Program-made: the position numbers and the translations under genes | Assembly (NCBI GenBank): GCA_044841755.1 | Contig: JAXOFM010000001.1 | Coordinates: 1 to 64,000, forward strand | Direction of reading: 5' to 3' | Origin: CAZAPO01 sp044841755 | GTDB taxonomy: Bacteria; Bacteroidota; Bacteroidia; Flavobacteriales; Flavobacteriaceae | Length of the DNA: 64,000 nucleotides | In this document: in pieces, positions 16,109 to 25,544 of the stretch | Numbering within the stretch: position 1 is the first letter of the stretch | Layout of the letters: the number at the start of each line of letters is the position of its first letter | Notes under the pieces: generated by a model | Database searches by the model: none | Seen by the model: only the letters and a program-made list of their open reading frames with translations | Told to the model about the DNA's origin: nothing

Positions 16109-16933
16109 TTATTTAAGAATATCTTCGATCACGCTATGATATTCTTCAAAATTAGGAAGATCATTATGCCCTCCTTGTTGAATTGTAGTGAAAGTTGTTA
16201 AGTCTTTAGGTGCAAACTCAAATAACTTTTTTGCCGAATTATACGGAACCGTGAAATCACGTGTTCCATGAATTATTGAAATCCGGCAGTTGACATCTTT
16301 AATAAATTCATAGGTTGGAAATTCGTACTTCACTAGTTGGTTTATAGGATACATTGGGAATCTTCGTTGTGCAACATCTACAATGCTAAAAAAAGGGGTT
16401 TCTAAAATTAGTTGTTTTGGGTTGTTGATAGCAGCAATTTTAGTAGCAGCTGTGGTTCCCAAAGATCTGCCATAAACAATAATATTTTCTTCATCCCAAA
16501 ATTGTTTTAAGTGATTATAACAAAACGCTACGTCCTTATAAAGTGCTGCTTCTCCAATGGCACCGTTACTCTTACCAAAGCCTCTATAGTCCATGATATA
16601 GACATCATATTGCATTGCCGAAAAATACTCAACAATAGCTCCCCAACGCTGCAAATGACCAGCATTACCATGACAATAAAAAATTACTCCTTTAGGATTT
16701 TTGGCTTTAATATGGAGTGCATTAACTAACGCACCTTCCTCTGTATTGTGGAAATACTCTTCATACTCATAATTAAGCTTATAAGTATAGTCTTTTGATA
16801 ATGTTGAAGGTTGAAAAATAAATGACTCTTGTAAAAAGTAAAGTGCTACTCCTATCACCAGATATAACCCTAAAATAATTAGAGATGCTTTTTTAAACCT
16901 TCTTCTTAGATTTCTTCGATGTATGAATAACAT
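16109..16933 (-). CDS. Membrane-anchored alpha/beta hydrolase, copy 2
   Basis: The 274-residue protein has an N-terminal transmembrane segment (residues 17-33) and an alpha/beta-hydrolase domain. The oxyanion-side FYCHGNAGHLQRW is followed by the nucleophile elbow YGRSLG with S157. The acid is in IHGTRDFTVPY (about D226), and the catalytic His in GGHNDLPNF (about H255). This is the BEM46/ABHD13-like pattern (DYRGFGKSNG). Its start overlaps the end of the upstream paralogue by 41 bp in another frame, so the pair is translationally linked and probably one operon. The substrate is unknown; a lipid or peptide hydrolase is possible. Confidence 0.85.
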   Translation of the reverse strand: MLFIHRRNLRRRFKKASLIILGLYLVIGVALYFLQESFIFQPSTLSKDYTYKLNYEYEEYFHNTEEGALVNALHIKAKNPKGVIFYCHGNAGHLQRWGAIVEYFSAMQYDVYIMDYRGFGKSNGAIGEAALYKDVAFCYNHLKQFWDEENIIVYGRSLGTTAATKIAAINNPKQLILETPFFSIVDVAQRRFPMYPINQLVKYEFPTYEFIKDVNCRISIIHGTRDFTVPYNSAKKLFEFAPKDLTTFTTIQQGGHNDLPNFEEYHSVIEDILK

Positions 16934-17789
16934 TAATACTTGTTGTTGAAAAATCTATTTCTTTTCGTTCAGAGTTTATGATATCTCCTAACATTATATG
17001 GTAGGACTCAAAATTATTTAAATCTTTATGTCCGCCACCAATAACTGTATGCAATTTTGTGAGTTTAGGATTCACTTTAGAAAGTTTTACACTTGTCTTA
17101 TAAGGAATTAGCTTATCGTTCGTACCATGTATAATATGTATTGGACATTGTACATATTTTAACCATTTATGTGTTGGTAAAGGATATTTTATAAGTACCG
17201 ATAGTGGCATAAAGGGCATATAGCGTGCTGTTACTTTAGTTAAGCTATAATAAGGAGCATCTAAAATGAGCATCTTAGGGTTATTAATTGAAGCTAATTT
17301 AGCAGCAAAACCAGAACCTAAAGATCTGCCATAAATAATGATATTTTCTTCAGACGCTCTATCTCTAATCTTGTTATATACTGCCTGTAAATCTCTTTTT
17401 ATAGCTTTTTGTGAACGTCTTCCTGTGCTTTTACCAAATCCTCTATAATCCAACATAAAAACATCGTAACCATGTCTTGTAAAGTCTACAGCAAATTTTC
17501 CCCAACCTTTAATACTTTTTGAATTTCCTTTTAAATAAAGCACAACACCCTTAGGGTTTTCTACTCTAAAACGCAATCCATTAATAACCGCACCATCTCT
17601 GGTTTCCATGTTATATTCTTGCGTAATTTGATTCTCATAAAAGAACTGAAAATCCTTCGGTAGTTTTTCAGGTTTAAACAATAAATAATCCTGTAAATAG
17701 TAAAGCGCTATACTAATTACAAAATAAATAACTAAAACAGTTAACAAAGTATTTAACCAATATGGCATATACAAGGAATTGTATAACAA
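16893..17789 (-). CDS. Membrane-anchored alpha/beta hydrolase, copy 1
   Basis: The 298-residue protein is a paralogue of the next gene downstream and shares its layout. It has an N-terminal membrane helix, DYRGFGKSTG, the nucleophile elbow YGRSLGSG, the acid in IHGTNDKLIPY and the His in GGGHKDLNNF. The HGN block is changed to LKGNSKSIKGW, so the oxyanion-hole region lacks the usual His-Gly. This could alter activity or make the protein non-catalytic. An alternative start at 17768 (MPYWLNTLL) would give a cleaner membrane helix. The C-terminus is a lysine-rich tail (KKSKKKV) encoded in the 41-bp overlap with the downstream copy. Confidence 0.85.
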   Translation of the reverse strand: MLYNSLYMPYWLNTLLTVLVIYFVISIALYYLQDYLLFKPEKLPKDFQFFYENQITQEYNMETRDGAVINGLRFRVENPKGVVLYLKGNSKSIKGWGKFAVDFTRHGYDVFMLDYRGFGKSTGRRSQKAIKRDLQAVYNKIRDRASEENIIIYGRSLGSGFAAKLASINNPKMLILDAPYYSLTKVTARYMPFMPLSVLIKYPLPTHKWLKYVQCPIHIIHGTNDKLIPYKTSVKLSKVNPKLTKLHTVIGGGHKDLNNFESYHIMLGDIINSERKEIDFSTTSINVIHTSKKSKKKV

Positions 17790-17969
17790 GATATAAAATT
17801 AATTTCAGCAACTTAAAACAAGACTGTTACAAGCAAAATAATTATTTTATAGTTTAATTCTCAATACTGACATTCATTTATAGAAAATTATTACAGTCTA
17901 TCGATTAAATTTTACAAAAAATAGCCATTTTTACTACTTTCAACCAACTATTAACATAAACCCAAATTG

Positions 17970-19253
17970 ATGAAACGCCTTTTAATAGCCATATTGTTAT
18001 CTTCCCTTTTGATTTCATGTGCAAATGATGACGATCTAATACTTGTTTCAGTTTGTGAAACACCACTAGATATTAAAATTGAAAGTATCACAGATACTTC
18101 TGCGTTAATTAGCTGGACAAATAATAATACTTCGAGTTGGACAGGAAACACTTTAAACAGCGAAATTGTGGTAGAGTTTGGTCCTTCCGGATTTCAACCT
18201 GGAAGCGGAGTATCAATACCAACAATGAGTAATTCGTTAATGCTGCAAAATTTAAGTCCAACTACTTCTTATGATTTTTATGTAACTGCTGTTTGCTCAG
18301 TAAATAATGTTAGCATCACGAGTAATACTAATTCTTTTTCAACTGACTATCCGTCTGTAGTTTCAGAGTTTTTACCAACACTATCTGAGTTAAACTTATT
18401 TGAAGGTGATATTGTAGATCTAAATTTAAGTCCGAAAGTTTTTAAATATGACCTTCATACTGAACTATTCACTGATTACGCTCACAAATTAAGAACAATT
18501 GCCCTTCCTCAAGGCAAAGCTTTGAGGTATCAAGATGATGGTTTTCCAATATTTCCTACAGGAACTGTAATTTCTAAAACATTCTATTATAATTTAGATG
18601 AAACTAATCCAAATTCAGAGAGACATATTATTGAAACACGTGTTTTAATTAAGCGAGCTTCTGAATGGGAAATTGGCAACTATGTTTGGAATGAAGAAAT
18701 GACTGAGGCCTTTTTAGATGGTGATCAACATGATGTCAAGGTGGACTATAAAGATGAAAACGGTGCTTTACAATCTGTAGATTATGTTGTTCCTGGAAGT
18801 TTTGATTGCACCAAATGTCATAGCAATAGTGGTAATGTTACACCTATTGGACCAAAATTAAGAACCATGAATTTTGAAGCAAACGGTGTTAATCAGCTTC
18901 AAAAATTTATTGATGCTGGTCATTTAATAAATGCTCCTCAACCCGATGCTATAGCAACTATACCTGACTGGGAGGATGATGTTAACTATACATTAGAAGA
19001 AAGAGCTCGTGCTTATCTTGATGTAAATTGCGCACACTGTCATGAGCCTGGTGGTTATTGTATAGATCAATCAACTCTAGATTTAAGGTTTGAAACCTCT
19101 TTAGAGGATTCCAATATTTATATTAGACGCTTTAGCATAGGTACCAGAATGAGCTTCTATTCTCCTGGAAGTAGTATGCCATTTGTTGGTACAACAATGG
19201 TTCATACAGAGGGTTATCAGCTTATACAAGAATACCTAGATTCTTTAGACTAG
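17970..19253 (+). CDS. Diheme cytochrome-like lipoprotein with fibronectin III domain (SO2930/HNE_0200-like)
   Basis: The 427-residue lipoprotein has lipid Cys at residue 16 (LLISC). A fibronectin type III-like domain follows (about 25-120, ALISWTNN...TSYDFYVTAVC). The main domain then begins LSELNLFEGDIVDLNLSPKVF and contains two haem c sites: C280-T-K-C283-H284 and C354-A-H-C357-H358. A Met-rich segment near the end (PGSSMPFVGTTMVH) may give axial ligands. This matches the SO2930/HNE_0200 family of putative diheme cytochromes, usually paired with a beta-helix protein that is absent here. The ATG at 17970 is preferred over the adjacent TTG at 17967. It is followed by a long hairpin terminator, so it appears to be a single-gene unit. 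Confidence 0.82.
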   Translation: MKRLLIAILLSSLLISCANDDDLILVSVCETPLDIKIESITDTSALISWTNNNTSSWTGNTLNSEIVVEFGPSGFQPGSGVSIPTMSNSLMLQNLSPTTSYDFYVTAVCSVNNVSITSNTNSFSTDYPSVVSEFLPTLSELNLFEGDIVDLNLSPKVFKYDLHTELFTDYAHKLRTIALPQGKALRYQDDGFPIFPTGTVISKTFYYNLDETNPNSERHIIETRVLIKRASEWEIGNYVWNEEMTEAFLDGDQHDVKVDYKDENGALQSVDYVVPGSFDCTKCHSNSGNVTPIGPKLRTMNFEANGVNQLQKFIDAGHLINAPQPDAIATIPDWEDDVNYTLEERARAYLDVNCAHCHEPGGYCIDQSTLDLRFETSLEDSNIYIRRFSIGTRMSFYSPGSSMPFVGTTMVHTEGYQLIQEYLDSLD

Positions 19254-19281
19254 ACTTAACAATTACTGACTAGATATATAG

Positions 19282-19335
19282 GTCTCATTTTTAGTTAAAT
19301 TATTACTAATTTTTTTAACTAAAAATGAGACTTTT
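19282..19335 (+). terminator. Long perfect inverted-repeat terminator
   Basis: GTCTCATTTTTAGTTAAA (19282-19299) and TTTAACTAAAAATGAGAC (19314-19331) form an 18-bp perfect stem with a 14-nt loop, followed by TTTTCTTT. It ends the cytochrome gene. Confidence 0.8.
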
Positions 19336-19382
19336 CTTTGCTATTTCTTATTTTCACTCCTTAAACCAAAAATTTAATTACA

Positions 19383-21869
19383 TTGAAAAATTCTATTAAA
19401 GTTTTGTTATTAGCTTTAACGCTGGTAGCATCATCATGTAATACGGCTAAAAAAGCAGCAGAAGCAGAAGCTGCTAAAAAAGCTGCGGCTGCCAAAGCAG
19501 CTAAACCTAAGCCTAAAAAAGGCGACATTCAACCTTATACCAAAGTAGTCACTAAAGAGGCTAAAACCGATGAAGGACTTTTCAAAGTTCATAACATCGA
19601 TGGTAAGTTTCTTTATGAAATTCCAGACTCTCTTTTTGGTAAAGAAATGCTTATGGTTACGCGTGTTGCAAAAACTGCCGCTGGATATGGATTTGGTGGA
19701 GAACAGGCAAACGAAAAGGTTTTAAGGTGGCAGAAAAAAGATAAGAAGGTCATCCTTAGAGTGGTTTCTCATAATGTGGTTGCGGCAGATTCGTTACCAA
19801 TACATGAGGCAGTATCTAATTCTAATTTTGAGCCTATACTTTACACTTTCCCTATCAAAGCATTTAATGATGATAAAACCGCAACAGTTATTGACGTGAC
19901 TGATCTTTTTGAAAAAGATGTTAAAGCGCTTGGGTTGCCTGCAAGCAGAAGAAGAGCTTATAAAGTTACACGATTAGATGCTAACAAATCATTCATTGAA
20001 TCAGTTAAGAGTTACCCATTAAATATTGAAGCACGTCATGTAAAAACATATTCGGCAAGTGCACCACCTTCAAATACAAGTACTGGAACAATATCAATTG
20101 AAATTAACAATTCAATGATCTTGCTCCCACAGAATCCTATGAAAAGAAGATATTCTGATGAACGCGTTGGTTGGTTTGACAGAGGTCAGGTAGATTATGG
20201 TTTAGATGCTCAAAAAAGTAAGACTATTAGATTTCTTGACAGATGGAGATTAGAAGTTAAAGATGAAGACATAGCAAAGTTTAAAAGAGGTGAACTAGTA
20301 GAACCAAAAAAGCAAATAGTTTATTACATAGACAGAGCAACTCCAAAGAAATGGCGTAAATATATTAAACAAGGAATTGAAGACTGGCAGGTTGCTTTTG
20401 AACAAGCTGGTTTTAAAAATGCGATTATTGCTAAAGATCCTCCAACAGTCGAAGAAGATCCTGAATGGTCTCCGGAAGACGTGCGTTATTCTGTGGTACG
20501 ATATTTTGCTTCACCAATACCAAATGCCTATGGACCTCATGTTAGTGATCCAAGAACTGGTGAAATACTTGAAAGTGATATAGGATGGTTTCATAATGTA
20601 ATGTCGTTATTACGTGGTTGGTTCTTTGTACAAACTGCTGCAATTAATCCAGAAGCACAAAGTCCAGAGTTTAAGGATGAGGTAATGGGACGTTTAATTC
20701 GTTTTGTATCAGCTCACGAAGTAGGTCACACTTTAGGTTTGCCTCATAACATGGGAAGTAGTGTTGCTTATCCTGTAGAAAAATTAAGAGATGCAGAGTT
20801 TACTCAAAAATATGGTACTGCACCTTCTATTATGGATTATGCACGTTTTAATTACGTTGCTCAACCAGGTGATGAAGGAGTTGCATTAATGCCAAATATT
20901 GGAGTTTATGACAAATATGCCATTGAATGGGGTTACAGACCAATTTTAGATAAAACTGCTGAAGAAGAAAAACCAATCTTGAACAGTTGGATTACAGAGC
21001 ATGCTGGAGATCCAATGTACCGTTTTGGACCTAGCGGATCTATTGATCCAAGTGCACAAACTGAAGATCTTGGTGATGATGCTATTCTTGCAAGTGAATA
21101 TGGTATTAAGAACTTACAACGTATTGTTCCTAACTTAATGGAATGGACAACCGAAGCCGGTGAAGATTATGACGATCTTCAAGAAATGTACGGTCACGTA
21201 GTTTCACAATTTAATCGTTATATGGGACATGTAGCAACAAATGTTGGTGGTGTTTATCAATACTACAAGACTGCAGATCAAGAAGGAGCTGTTTACACGC
21301 ACGTTGACAAGGAGCATCAGAAAAACTGTATTAACTTCTTACATGATCAATTATTTGAAACTCCTGATTGGTTAATTGATAACGACATTTTCAATAAAAT
21401 TGAAAGTGCAGGACAAGTAGAACGTATTAGAGGAATGCAAGCAAGAATACTTAGTAGACTTCTTGATTTTGGAAGAATTCAAAGAATGACTGAAAATGAA
21501 GCTATAAATGGAAGAGATGCATACACCTATCCTAATATGATGCGTGACTTAAGAAATGGTATTTGGAGTGAGTTGAGATCAGGTAGAAAAATTGATGTAT
21601 ACAGACGTAACTTACAACGAGCTTATATCGATCGTTTAAATTATCTAATGACCAATGAGCAAGCACCTATACCTGCACAATTCAGACGATTTGTTCGCCG
21701 TACTAACGTTAATGTAAACCAATCTGACATTAGAGCAGTTGTTAGGGCTGAATTAAATACGTTGAAGCGTTCTATTAGAGCTGGTATTGGAAGAGCTGGA
21801 GACCCAATGAGTAGAATCCATCTTCAAGATGCAATTGAGCGTATTGATAATATTTTAGATCCTAAATAA
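19383..21869 (+). CDS. Zinc-dependent metalloprotease lipoprotein (DUF5117/DUF4953 type), TTG start
   Basis: The 828-residue product is read from a TTG codon. No in-frame ATG lies upstream, and the TTG places the SPII signal correctly (MKNSIKVLLLALTLVASSC, lipid Cys at 19). An Ala/Lys linker follows, made of AAEAEAAKKAAAAK-like sequence. The N-terminal DUF5117-like domain (about 60-330) precedes the catalytic region with H445-E446-x-x-H449 in SAHEVGHTLGLPHNMG, a metzincin-like HExxHxxGxxH motif, followed by SIMDYARFNY (Met-turn-like). This family is abundant in Bacteroidota and is presumed to be an outer-membrane or periplasmic endopeptidase. It is flanked by terminators on both sides and convergent with the M49-like gene. 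Confidence 0.93.
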   Translation: MKNSIKVLLLALTLVASSCNTAKKAAEAEAAKKAAAAKAAKPKPKKGDIQPYTKVVTKEAKTDEGLFKVHNIDGKFLYEIPDSLFGKEMLMVTRVAKTAAGYGFGGEQANEKVLRWQKKDKKVILRVVSHNVVAADSLPIHEAVSNSNFEPILYTFPIKAFNDDKTATVIDVTDLFEKDVKALGLPASRRRAYKVTRLDANKSFIESVKSYPLNIEARHVKTYSASAPPSNTSTGTISIEINNSMILLPQNPMKRRYSDERVGWFDRGQVDYGLDAQKSKTIRFLDRWRLEVKDEDIAKFKRGELVEPKKQIVYYIDRATPKKWRKYIKQGIEDWQVAFEQAGFKNAIIAKDPPTVEEDPEWSPEDVRYSVVRYFASPIPNAYGPHVSDPRTGEILESDIGWFHNVMSLLRGWFFVQTAAINPEAQSPEFKDEVMGRLIRFVSAHEVGHTLGLPHNMGSSVAYPVEKLRDAEFTQKYGTAPSIMDYARFNYVAQPGDEGVALMPNIGVYDKYAIEWGYRPILDKTAEEEKPILNSWITEHAGDPMYRFGPSGSIDPSAQTEDLGDDAILASEYGIKNLQRIVPNLMEWTTEAGEDYDDLQEMYGHVVSQFNRYMGHVATNVGGVYQYYKTADQEGAVYTHVDKEHQKNCINFLHDQLFETPDWLIDNDIFNKIESAGQVERIRGMQARILSRLLDFGRIQRMTENEAINGRDAYTYPNMMRDLRNGIWSELRSGRKIDVYRRNLQRAYIDRLNYLMTNEQAPIPAQFRRFVRRTNVNVNQSDIRAVVRAELNTLKRSIRAGIGRAGDPMSRIHLQDAIERIDNILDPK

Positions 21870-21886
21870 TAATCTAAACAATCAAT

Positions 21887-21919
21887 AAAAAAGGCTTCCT
21901 AATAGGAAGCCTTTTTTAT
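21887..21919 (+). terminator. Bidirectional terminator
   Basis: AAAAGGCTTCCT and AGGAAGCCTTTT form a perfect stem with an AAT loop between the convergent metalloprotease and M49-like genes. A/T runs on both sides allow it to work in both directions. Confidence 0.85.
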
Positions 21920-21936
21920 TCTAAATATTTCTAATT

Positions 21937-23589
21937 CTATAAACCCAATACATCTATTCCTTGTTCAAATACCACATCTACAGGAATACTAGCAGATGAT
22001 AATCTATCTAAATCTGATTGTAATTCTGCTGTTATCAATCCTTTTTGAGCTACTAATTTAGCAACACCATCGTAATCACCATTTCCTTGAAGTGTAAGTA
22101 TCAATCTTGATAGATCTTCCATAGCAGTGATCATGTTATCGTAATTTACTGTGTAAGTTCCATCCTCATTTCTTGTAAAAGCTTCTTTTTCCTTAAAGAA
22201 GTTAAAACGAATCATATTTGCTTTCCCATGTGCACTTGAAGCTCCAAATCGAACCGAACGGAAAATACTAGCCATAAAAGTGGTCATATAGTCTTTCATA
22301 TCTCCATCAACTTCTCCTTTAGCATGTAATTGCTGAACCATATATAACCCTAACACATCAGCTTTTCCTTCTTCTAAAGCACTGGCATGTTCTTTAAGTG
22401 AAGTTCTAACTGTTCCTTTATTATTTATGGTGTTTTTAATTCCTAAACCATGAGCCACTTCATGAAACATAGTGTTGGCAAAAAAAGCGTCAAAGGTAAT
22501 ATGCTTGCGCTGACTCTCATCAATTAACACCTCTGAAATTGGAACAAGAATCTTATCGAATTTTGCTCGCATCGCATTTTTAAGCTGTAGTCTTCTGGTT
22601 CCTTTTTGTAATTGTACTTCTTCGTCATTAGGAAGGTTAATTGCAATGGTTTTACTTCCAGAATTACAATCTCCCGCATAGTAAATAACATCGTAGGCGT
22701 TAAGATCAGAATCTGTTCCTGGAGTTTCTGTTTTATAAGTATCATCAACAGGAAGTCCTTTTTGTAACTCTGGTAAAAAGTTAGCAAAACGAGCTAGTTT
22801 AGCACTCCAATCCATGTCCTTCAACAACACATAACCTTCATGTGCAGCTTTGTTTCCAAACAATTGATCTTCGTAAGTTTCAATTGGACCAATAACAACA
22901 TCGATCATATTATTTTTCATATCCATCCAAGCAAGATCACTGGGTTGATAATCATCATTAAGCAATGCTTGTGCTCTTAACTCCAAATAATTTTTAAAGT
23001 CCTCATCTTCTGCCAAGGCAGCTGCTTCCATCAAAAGAGCAGAAACTTCTTTTACTTCGGTTTCAAATTGCTTGTAATAAGGAATAGAATATAGCTTTCC
23101 GTTATCATCGCGACGAACAAAATTGTATATGCTGGACTTATTTTCGATATCTGCATTTTCAAACTCCTCTTTGGTCATATTCTTTGGATAAAAATTTGCT
23201 CCTGCAGGTTTCTCTCCAACTCCTTCAACAAAAGGTTTGTTGCCTTCCAGCCTATCCCAAGGACCATAATTAATTTTTACAAATTTCTTGGTAGCTTCGT
23301 CTTCAATTGAGTTCAATAAGTCTTCGCTATTGCCATAAGCTTCGTACCAAAAAAGCTCATTCATTTTATCAGCAGCACTTATTAAAATAGGTAACATTTT
23401 ACGCTGATTCTCTGAAAGATTCGACATATCAGACGTCAAACGAACAGACACATACTTGCTAAGGTTCTTATCCATTTCTGATTGATTTTCAGTCGAATTA
23501 TCGACACTTTGATTGTCATTATTAGTCTTTTCGCCTTTACAAGAAAACAGAATAAGAACTAAACTAAACATTGAAATTAATTGTTTCAT
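21937..23589 (-). CDS. M49 (dipeptidyl-peptidase III-like) zinc peptidase lipoprotein
   Basis: The 550-residue protein has an SPII signal (LILFSC, lipid Cys at 17). The zinc-binding motif is H376-E377-V-A-H380 (FHEVAHGLG), and the third ligand is in E406-E407-G-K-A-D411. This is the pentapeptide HExxH form seen in some bacterial M49 enzymes, instead of the eukaryotic HELLGH. Length is shorter than typical DPP III (about 700), as the N-terminal lobe is reduced. Expected role: removal of dipeptides from the N-terminus of oligopeptides in the periplasm. Such products would suit the two POT transporters at 38.8-41.9 kb (inference). It is divergent from the small basic protein gene at 23721. Confidence 0.85.
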   Translation of the reverse strand: MKQLISMFSLVLILFSCKGEKTNNDNQSVDNSTENQSEMDKNLSKYVSVRLTSDMSNLSENQRKMLPILISAADKMNELFWYEAYGNSEDLLNSIEDEATKKFVKINYGPWDRLEGNKPFVEGVGEKPAGANFYPKNMTKEEFENADIENKSSIYNFVRRDDNGKLYSIPYYKQFETEVKEVSALLMEAAALAEDEDFKNYLELRAQALLNDDYQPSDLAWMDMKNNMIDVVIGPIETYEDQLFGNKAAHEGYVLLKDMDWSAKLARFANFLPELQKGLPVDDTYKTETPGTDSDLNAYDVIYYAGDCNSGSKTIAINLPNDEEVQLQKGTRRLQLKNAMRAKFDKILVPISEVLIDESQRKHITFDAFFANTMFHEVAHGLGIKNTINNKGTVRTSLKEHASALEEGKADVLGLYMVQQLHAKGEVDGDMKDYMTTFMASIFRSVRFGASSAHGKANMIRFNFFKEKEAFTRNEDGTYTVNYDNMITAMEDLSRLILTLQGNGDYDGVAKLVAQKGLITAELQSDLDRLSSASIPVDVVFEQGIDVLGL

Positions 23590-23720
23590 TATACAAGATT
23601 TTAAATGATGTTAAAGTTAAGTTTTTTGAAGTGTTAATTACAAGTTAATTATTCAATCCCGCTTAAACCTTTTGAAAAGATGAAAGTCATAATAGCGTAA
23701 CACAATAAATAAAAACAACA

Positions 23721-24194
23721 ATGAAAAAAATAATGCTAATTGCTTTTGCCTTGATAAGTATCCAGGCTATAGCTCAAGAAAGAAGAGGAGAACATAGAAA
23801 AGGTGAACGCAAACAAAGCACAAGTATACTTAAAGATCTTTCAGCAGAAGAGGCCGCAACCCTAAAGACAAAAAAAATGGTCTTACAACTTGACCTTACC
23901 GAAGCTCAACAAAAAGAAATTCACAAATTAAATCTTGCCAATGCTAAGGAGCGAAAGGCTAAAGGTGAAGAACTAAAGAAGCTAAAGGAAAGTGACAAAA
24001 AGCTCTCAAAAGAAGATCGTTATAACATGATGAATGAAAGATTAGATAAACAAATTGCTATGAAAAGAAAAATGAAATCTATTCTTTCTGAAGAACAATA
24101 CAAAAGATTTGAACGTGGTGCTAAACAGCAAAAAATGAGAGGTAAAAAAGCTGTGAGAGCACGAAGTAAAAAGCTAAGATCTAGTAAATCTTAG
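23721..24194 (+). CDS. Small basic exported protein, Spy/CpxP-like (DUF4890)
   Basis: The 157-residue product has a signal peptide (to AIAQ, about residue 18). The mature part is extremely rich in Lys, Arg and Glu and almost wholly helical. The segment LQLDLTEAQQKEIHKL is an LTxxQ-type motif as found in periplasmic Spy/CpxP chaperones. A second such site may be SILSEEQYKRFE. The C-terminal tail is polybasic (KAVRARSKKLRSSKS). The family call is by pattern: DUF4890-like proteins in Bacteroidota share this layout. A role in envelope stress or protein holding is plausible. It is convergent with hemL across a shared terminator. Confidence 0.75.
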   Translation: MKKIMLIAFALISIQAIAQERRGEHRKGERKQSTSILKDLSAEEAATLKTKKMVLQLDLTEAQQKEIHKLNLANAKERKAKGEELKKLKESDKKLSKEDRYNMMNERLDKQIAMKRKMKSILSEEQYKRFERGAKQQKMRGKKAVRARSKKLRSSKS

Positions 24195-24220
24195 ATGACT
24201 ATTTGATTAGTTAGTTAGAA

Positions 24221-24247
24221 AAAAAGCGGAGTTAAAACTCCGCTTTT
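24221..24247 (+). terminator. Bidirectional terminator
   Basis: AAAAGCGGAGTT and AACTCCGCTTTT form a stem of about 12 bp with a two-base loop. It separates the convergent basic-protein gene and hemL and has A/T tracts on both sides. Confidence 0.85.
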
Positions 24248-24251
24248 CTAA

Positions 24252-25538
24252 TTATAGATTTTTTGCAACTTTTTCTACAGCTTTAATGGTTTTATCTAAA
24301 TCATCGTAAGTTAAAGCGTCCGTAATAAACCAAGTTTCAAATGCACTTGGAGCGATATAAACACCTTCATTTAGCATACCATGAAAGAACTTTTTAAAGC
24401 TATCATTATTTCCTAAAGCAGAAGTCTCAAAATCAAGCACTTCTTCTGACGCAAAGTGAACTGAGATCATGGAACCTACTTGGTTAATAGTATGATTAAT
24501 ATTTGCTTCATTCAAAACTTTAGCAATTCCTTCGTGCAAGTAATTGGTCTTTTCTTCTAACCTTTGAAACAGCTCCTTGTCTTCATTAATAGATTGCAAC
24601 ATTGCCAAACCAGCAGCCATTGCTAACGGGTTCCCACTTAATGTTCCTGCTTGATAAACTGGTCCTAATGGAGCCAAATGATTCATAATTTCATCACGAG
24701 CTGCAAAAGCTCCAACAGGCATTCCGCCACCAATCACTTTTCCAAAACAAACTATATCTGCTTTAACATTAAAAAGCTCCTGCGCGCCTCCTTTAGCTAA
24801 TCTAAATCCGGTCATTACCTCATCAAAAACCAGTAACATATTGTTGGCATCACAAAGTTCTCTCAATGCTTCAAGAAAACCATCTTTTGGTGGGATACAT
24901 CCCATATTACCTGCAACTGGTTCTAATATGATACACGCAATTTCATCTTTATTAGCATTAGCAATACTCTTAACATTCTCAATATCATTATATCTTGCTA
25001 ATAACGTATCTTTTGCTGTTCCTTCTGTCACTCCAGGACTATTCGGACTACCAAAAGTTACTGCTCCACTTCCTGCTTGAATTAGGAACGAATCACTATG
25101 TCCATGATAGCAACCTGCAAACTTGATAATCTTATTCTTTCCTGTAAACCCACGAGCTAATCTTACAGCGCTCATACAAGCCTCAGTTCCAGAATTCACA
25201 AACCTGATCTTATCAATATTTGGAACCATAGAAACAGCCAATTTTGCTATTTCTGTTTCAATCTCTGTTGGAGTGCCAAAAGAAGTTCCTTTTTTAGCTT
25301 TTTCAACTACAGCATTCACCACAGGTTCATAAGCATGACCTAATAACATTGGGCCCCAAGAATTGATATAGTCGATTAATTTATTTCCATCTTCATCATA
25401 TAAATATGCTCCCTTAGCTTCTTTAATATAAATTGGTGTCCCTCCTACTGCCTTAAAGGCTCTTACTGGTGAATTAACTCCTCCTGGAATTACTTTTTCC
25501 GCTTCCGCGAATAACGCACTACTACGTTGATATATCAT
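24252..25538 (-). CDS. hemL: Glutamate-1-semialdehyde 2,1-aminomutase
   Basis: The enzyme converts glutamate-1-semialdehyde to 5-aminolevulinate in the C5 pathway of tetrapyrrole synthesis. Family blocks are clear over the normal 428 residues: VIPGGVNSPVRAFKAVGG at the N-terminus, RFVNSGTEACMSAVRLARG for PLP phosphate contacts, and CYHGHSDSFL. LLVFDEVMTGFR and the Schiff-base lysine in CFGKVIGGGMPVGAF follow. It is the last gene of a four-gene leftward unit, 6 bp after the glucosaminidase gene, although the functions of those neighbours are unrelated to haem. Confidence 0.97.
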   Translation of the reverse strand: MIYQRSSALFAEAEKVIPGGVNSPVRAFKAVGGTPIYIKEAKGAYLYDEDGNKLIDYINSWGPMLLGHAYEPVVNAVVEKAKKGTSFGTPTEIETEIAKLAVSMVPNIDKIRFVNSGTEACMSAVRLARGFTGKNKIIKFAGCYHGHSDSFLIQAGSGAVTFGSPNSPGVTEGTAKDTLLARYNDIENVKSIANANKDEIACIILEPVAGNMGCIPPKDGFLEALRELCDANNMLLVFDEVMTGFRLAKGGAQELFNVKADIVCFGKVIGGGMPVGAFAARDEIMNHLAPLGPVYQAGTLSGNPLAMAAGLAMLQSINEDKELFQRLEEKTNYLHEGIAKVLNEANINHTINQVGSMISVHFASEEVLDFETSALGNNDSFKKFFHGMLNEGVYIAPSAFETWFITDALTYDDLDKTIKAVEKVAKNL

Positions 25539-25544
25539 TTATGC

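Noticed and set aside
20377..20583. 68-codon ORF inside the metalloprotease gene
   Set aside because: Alternative-frame shadow with no independent features.
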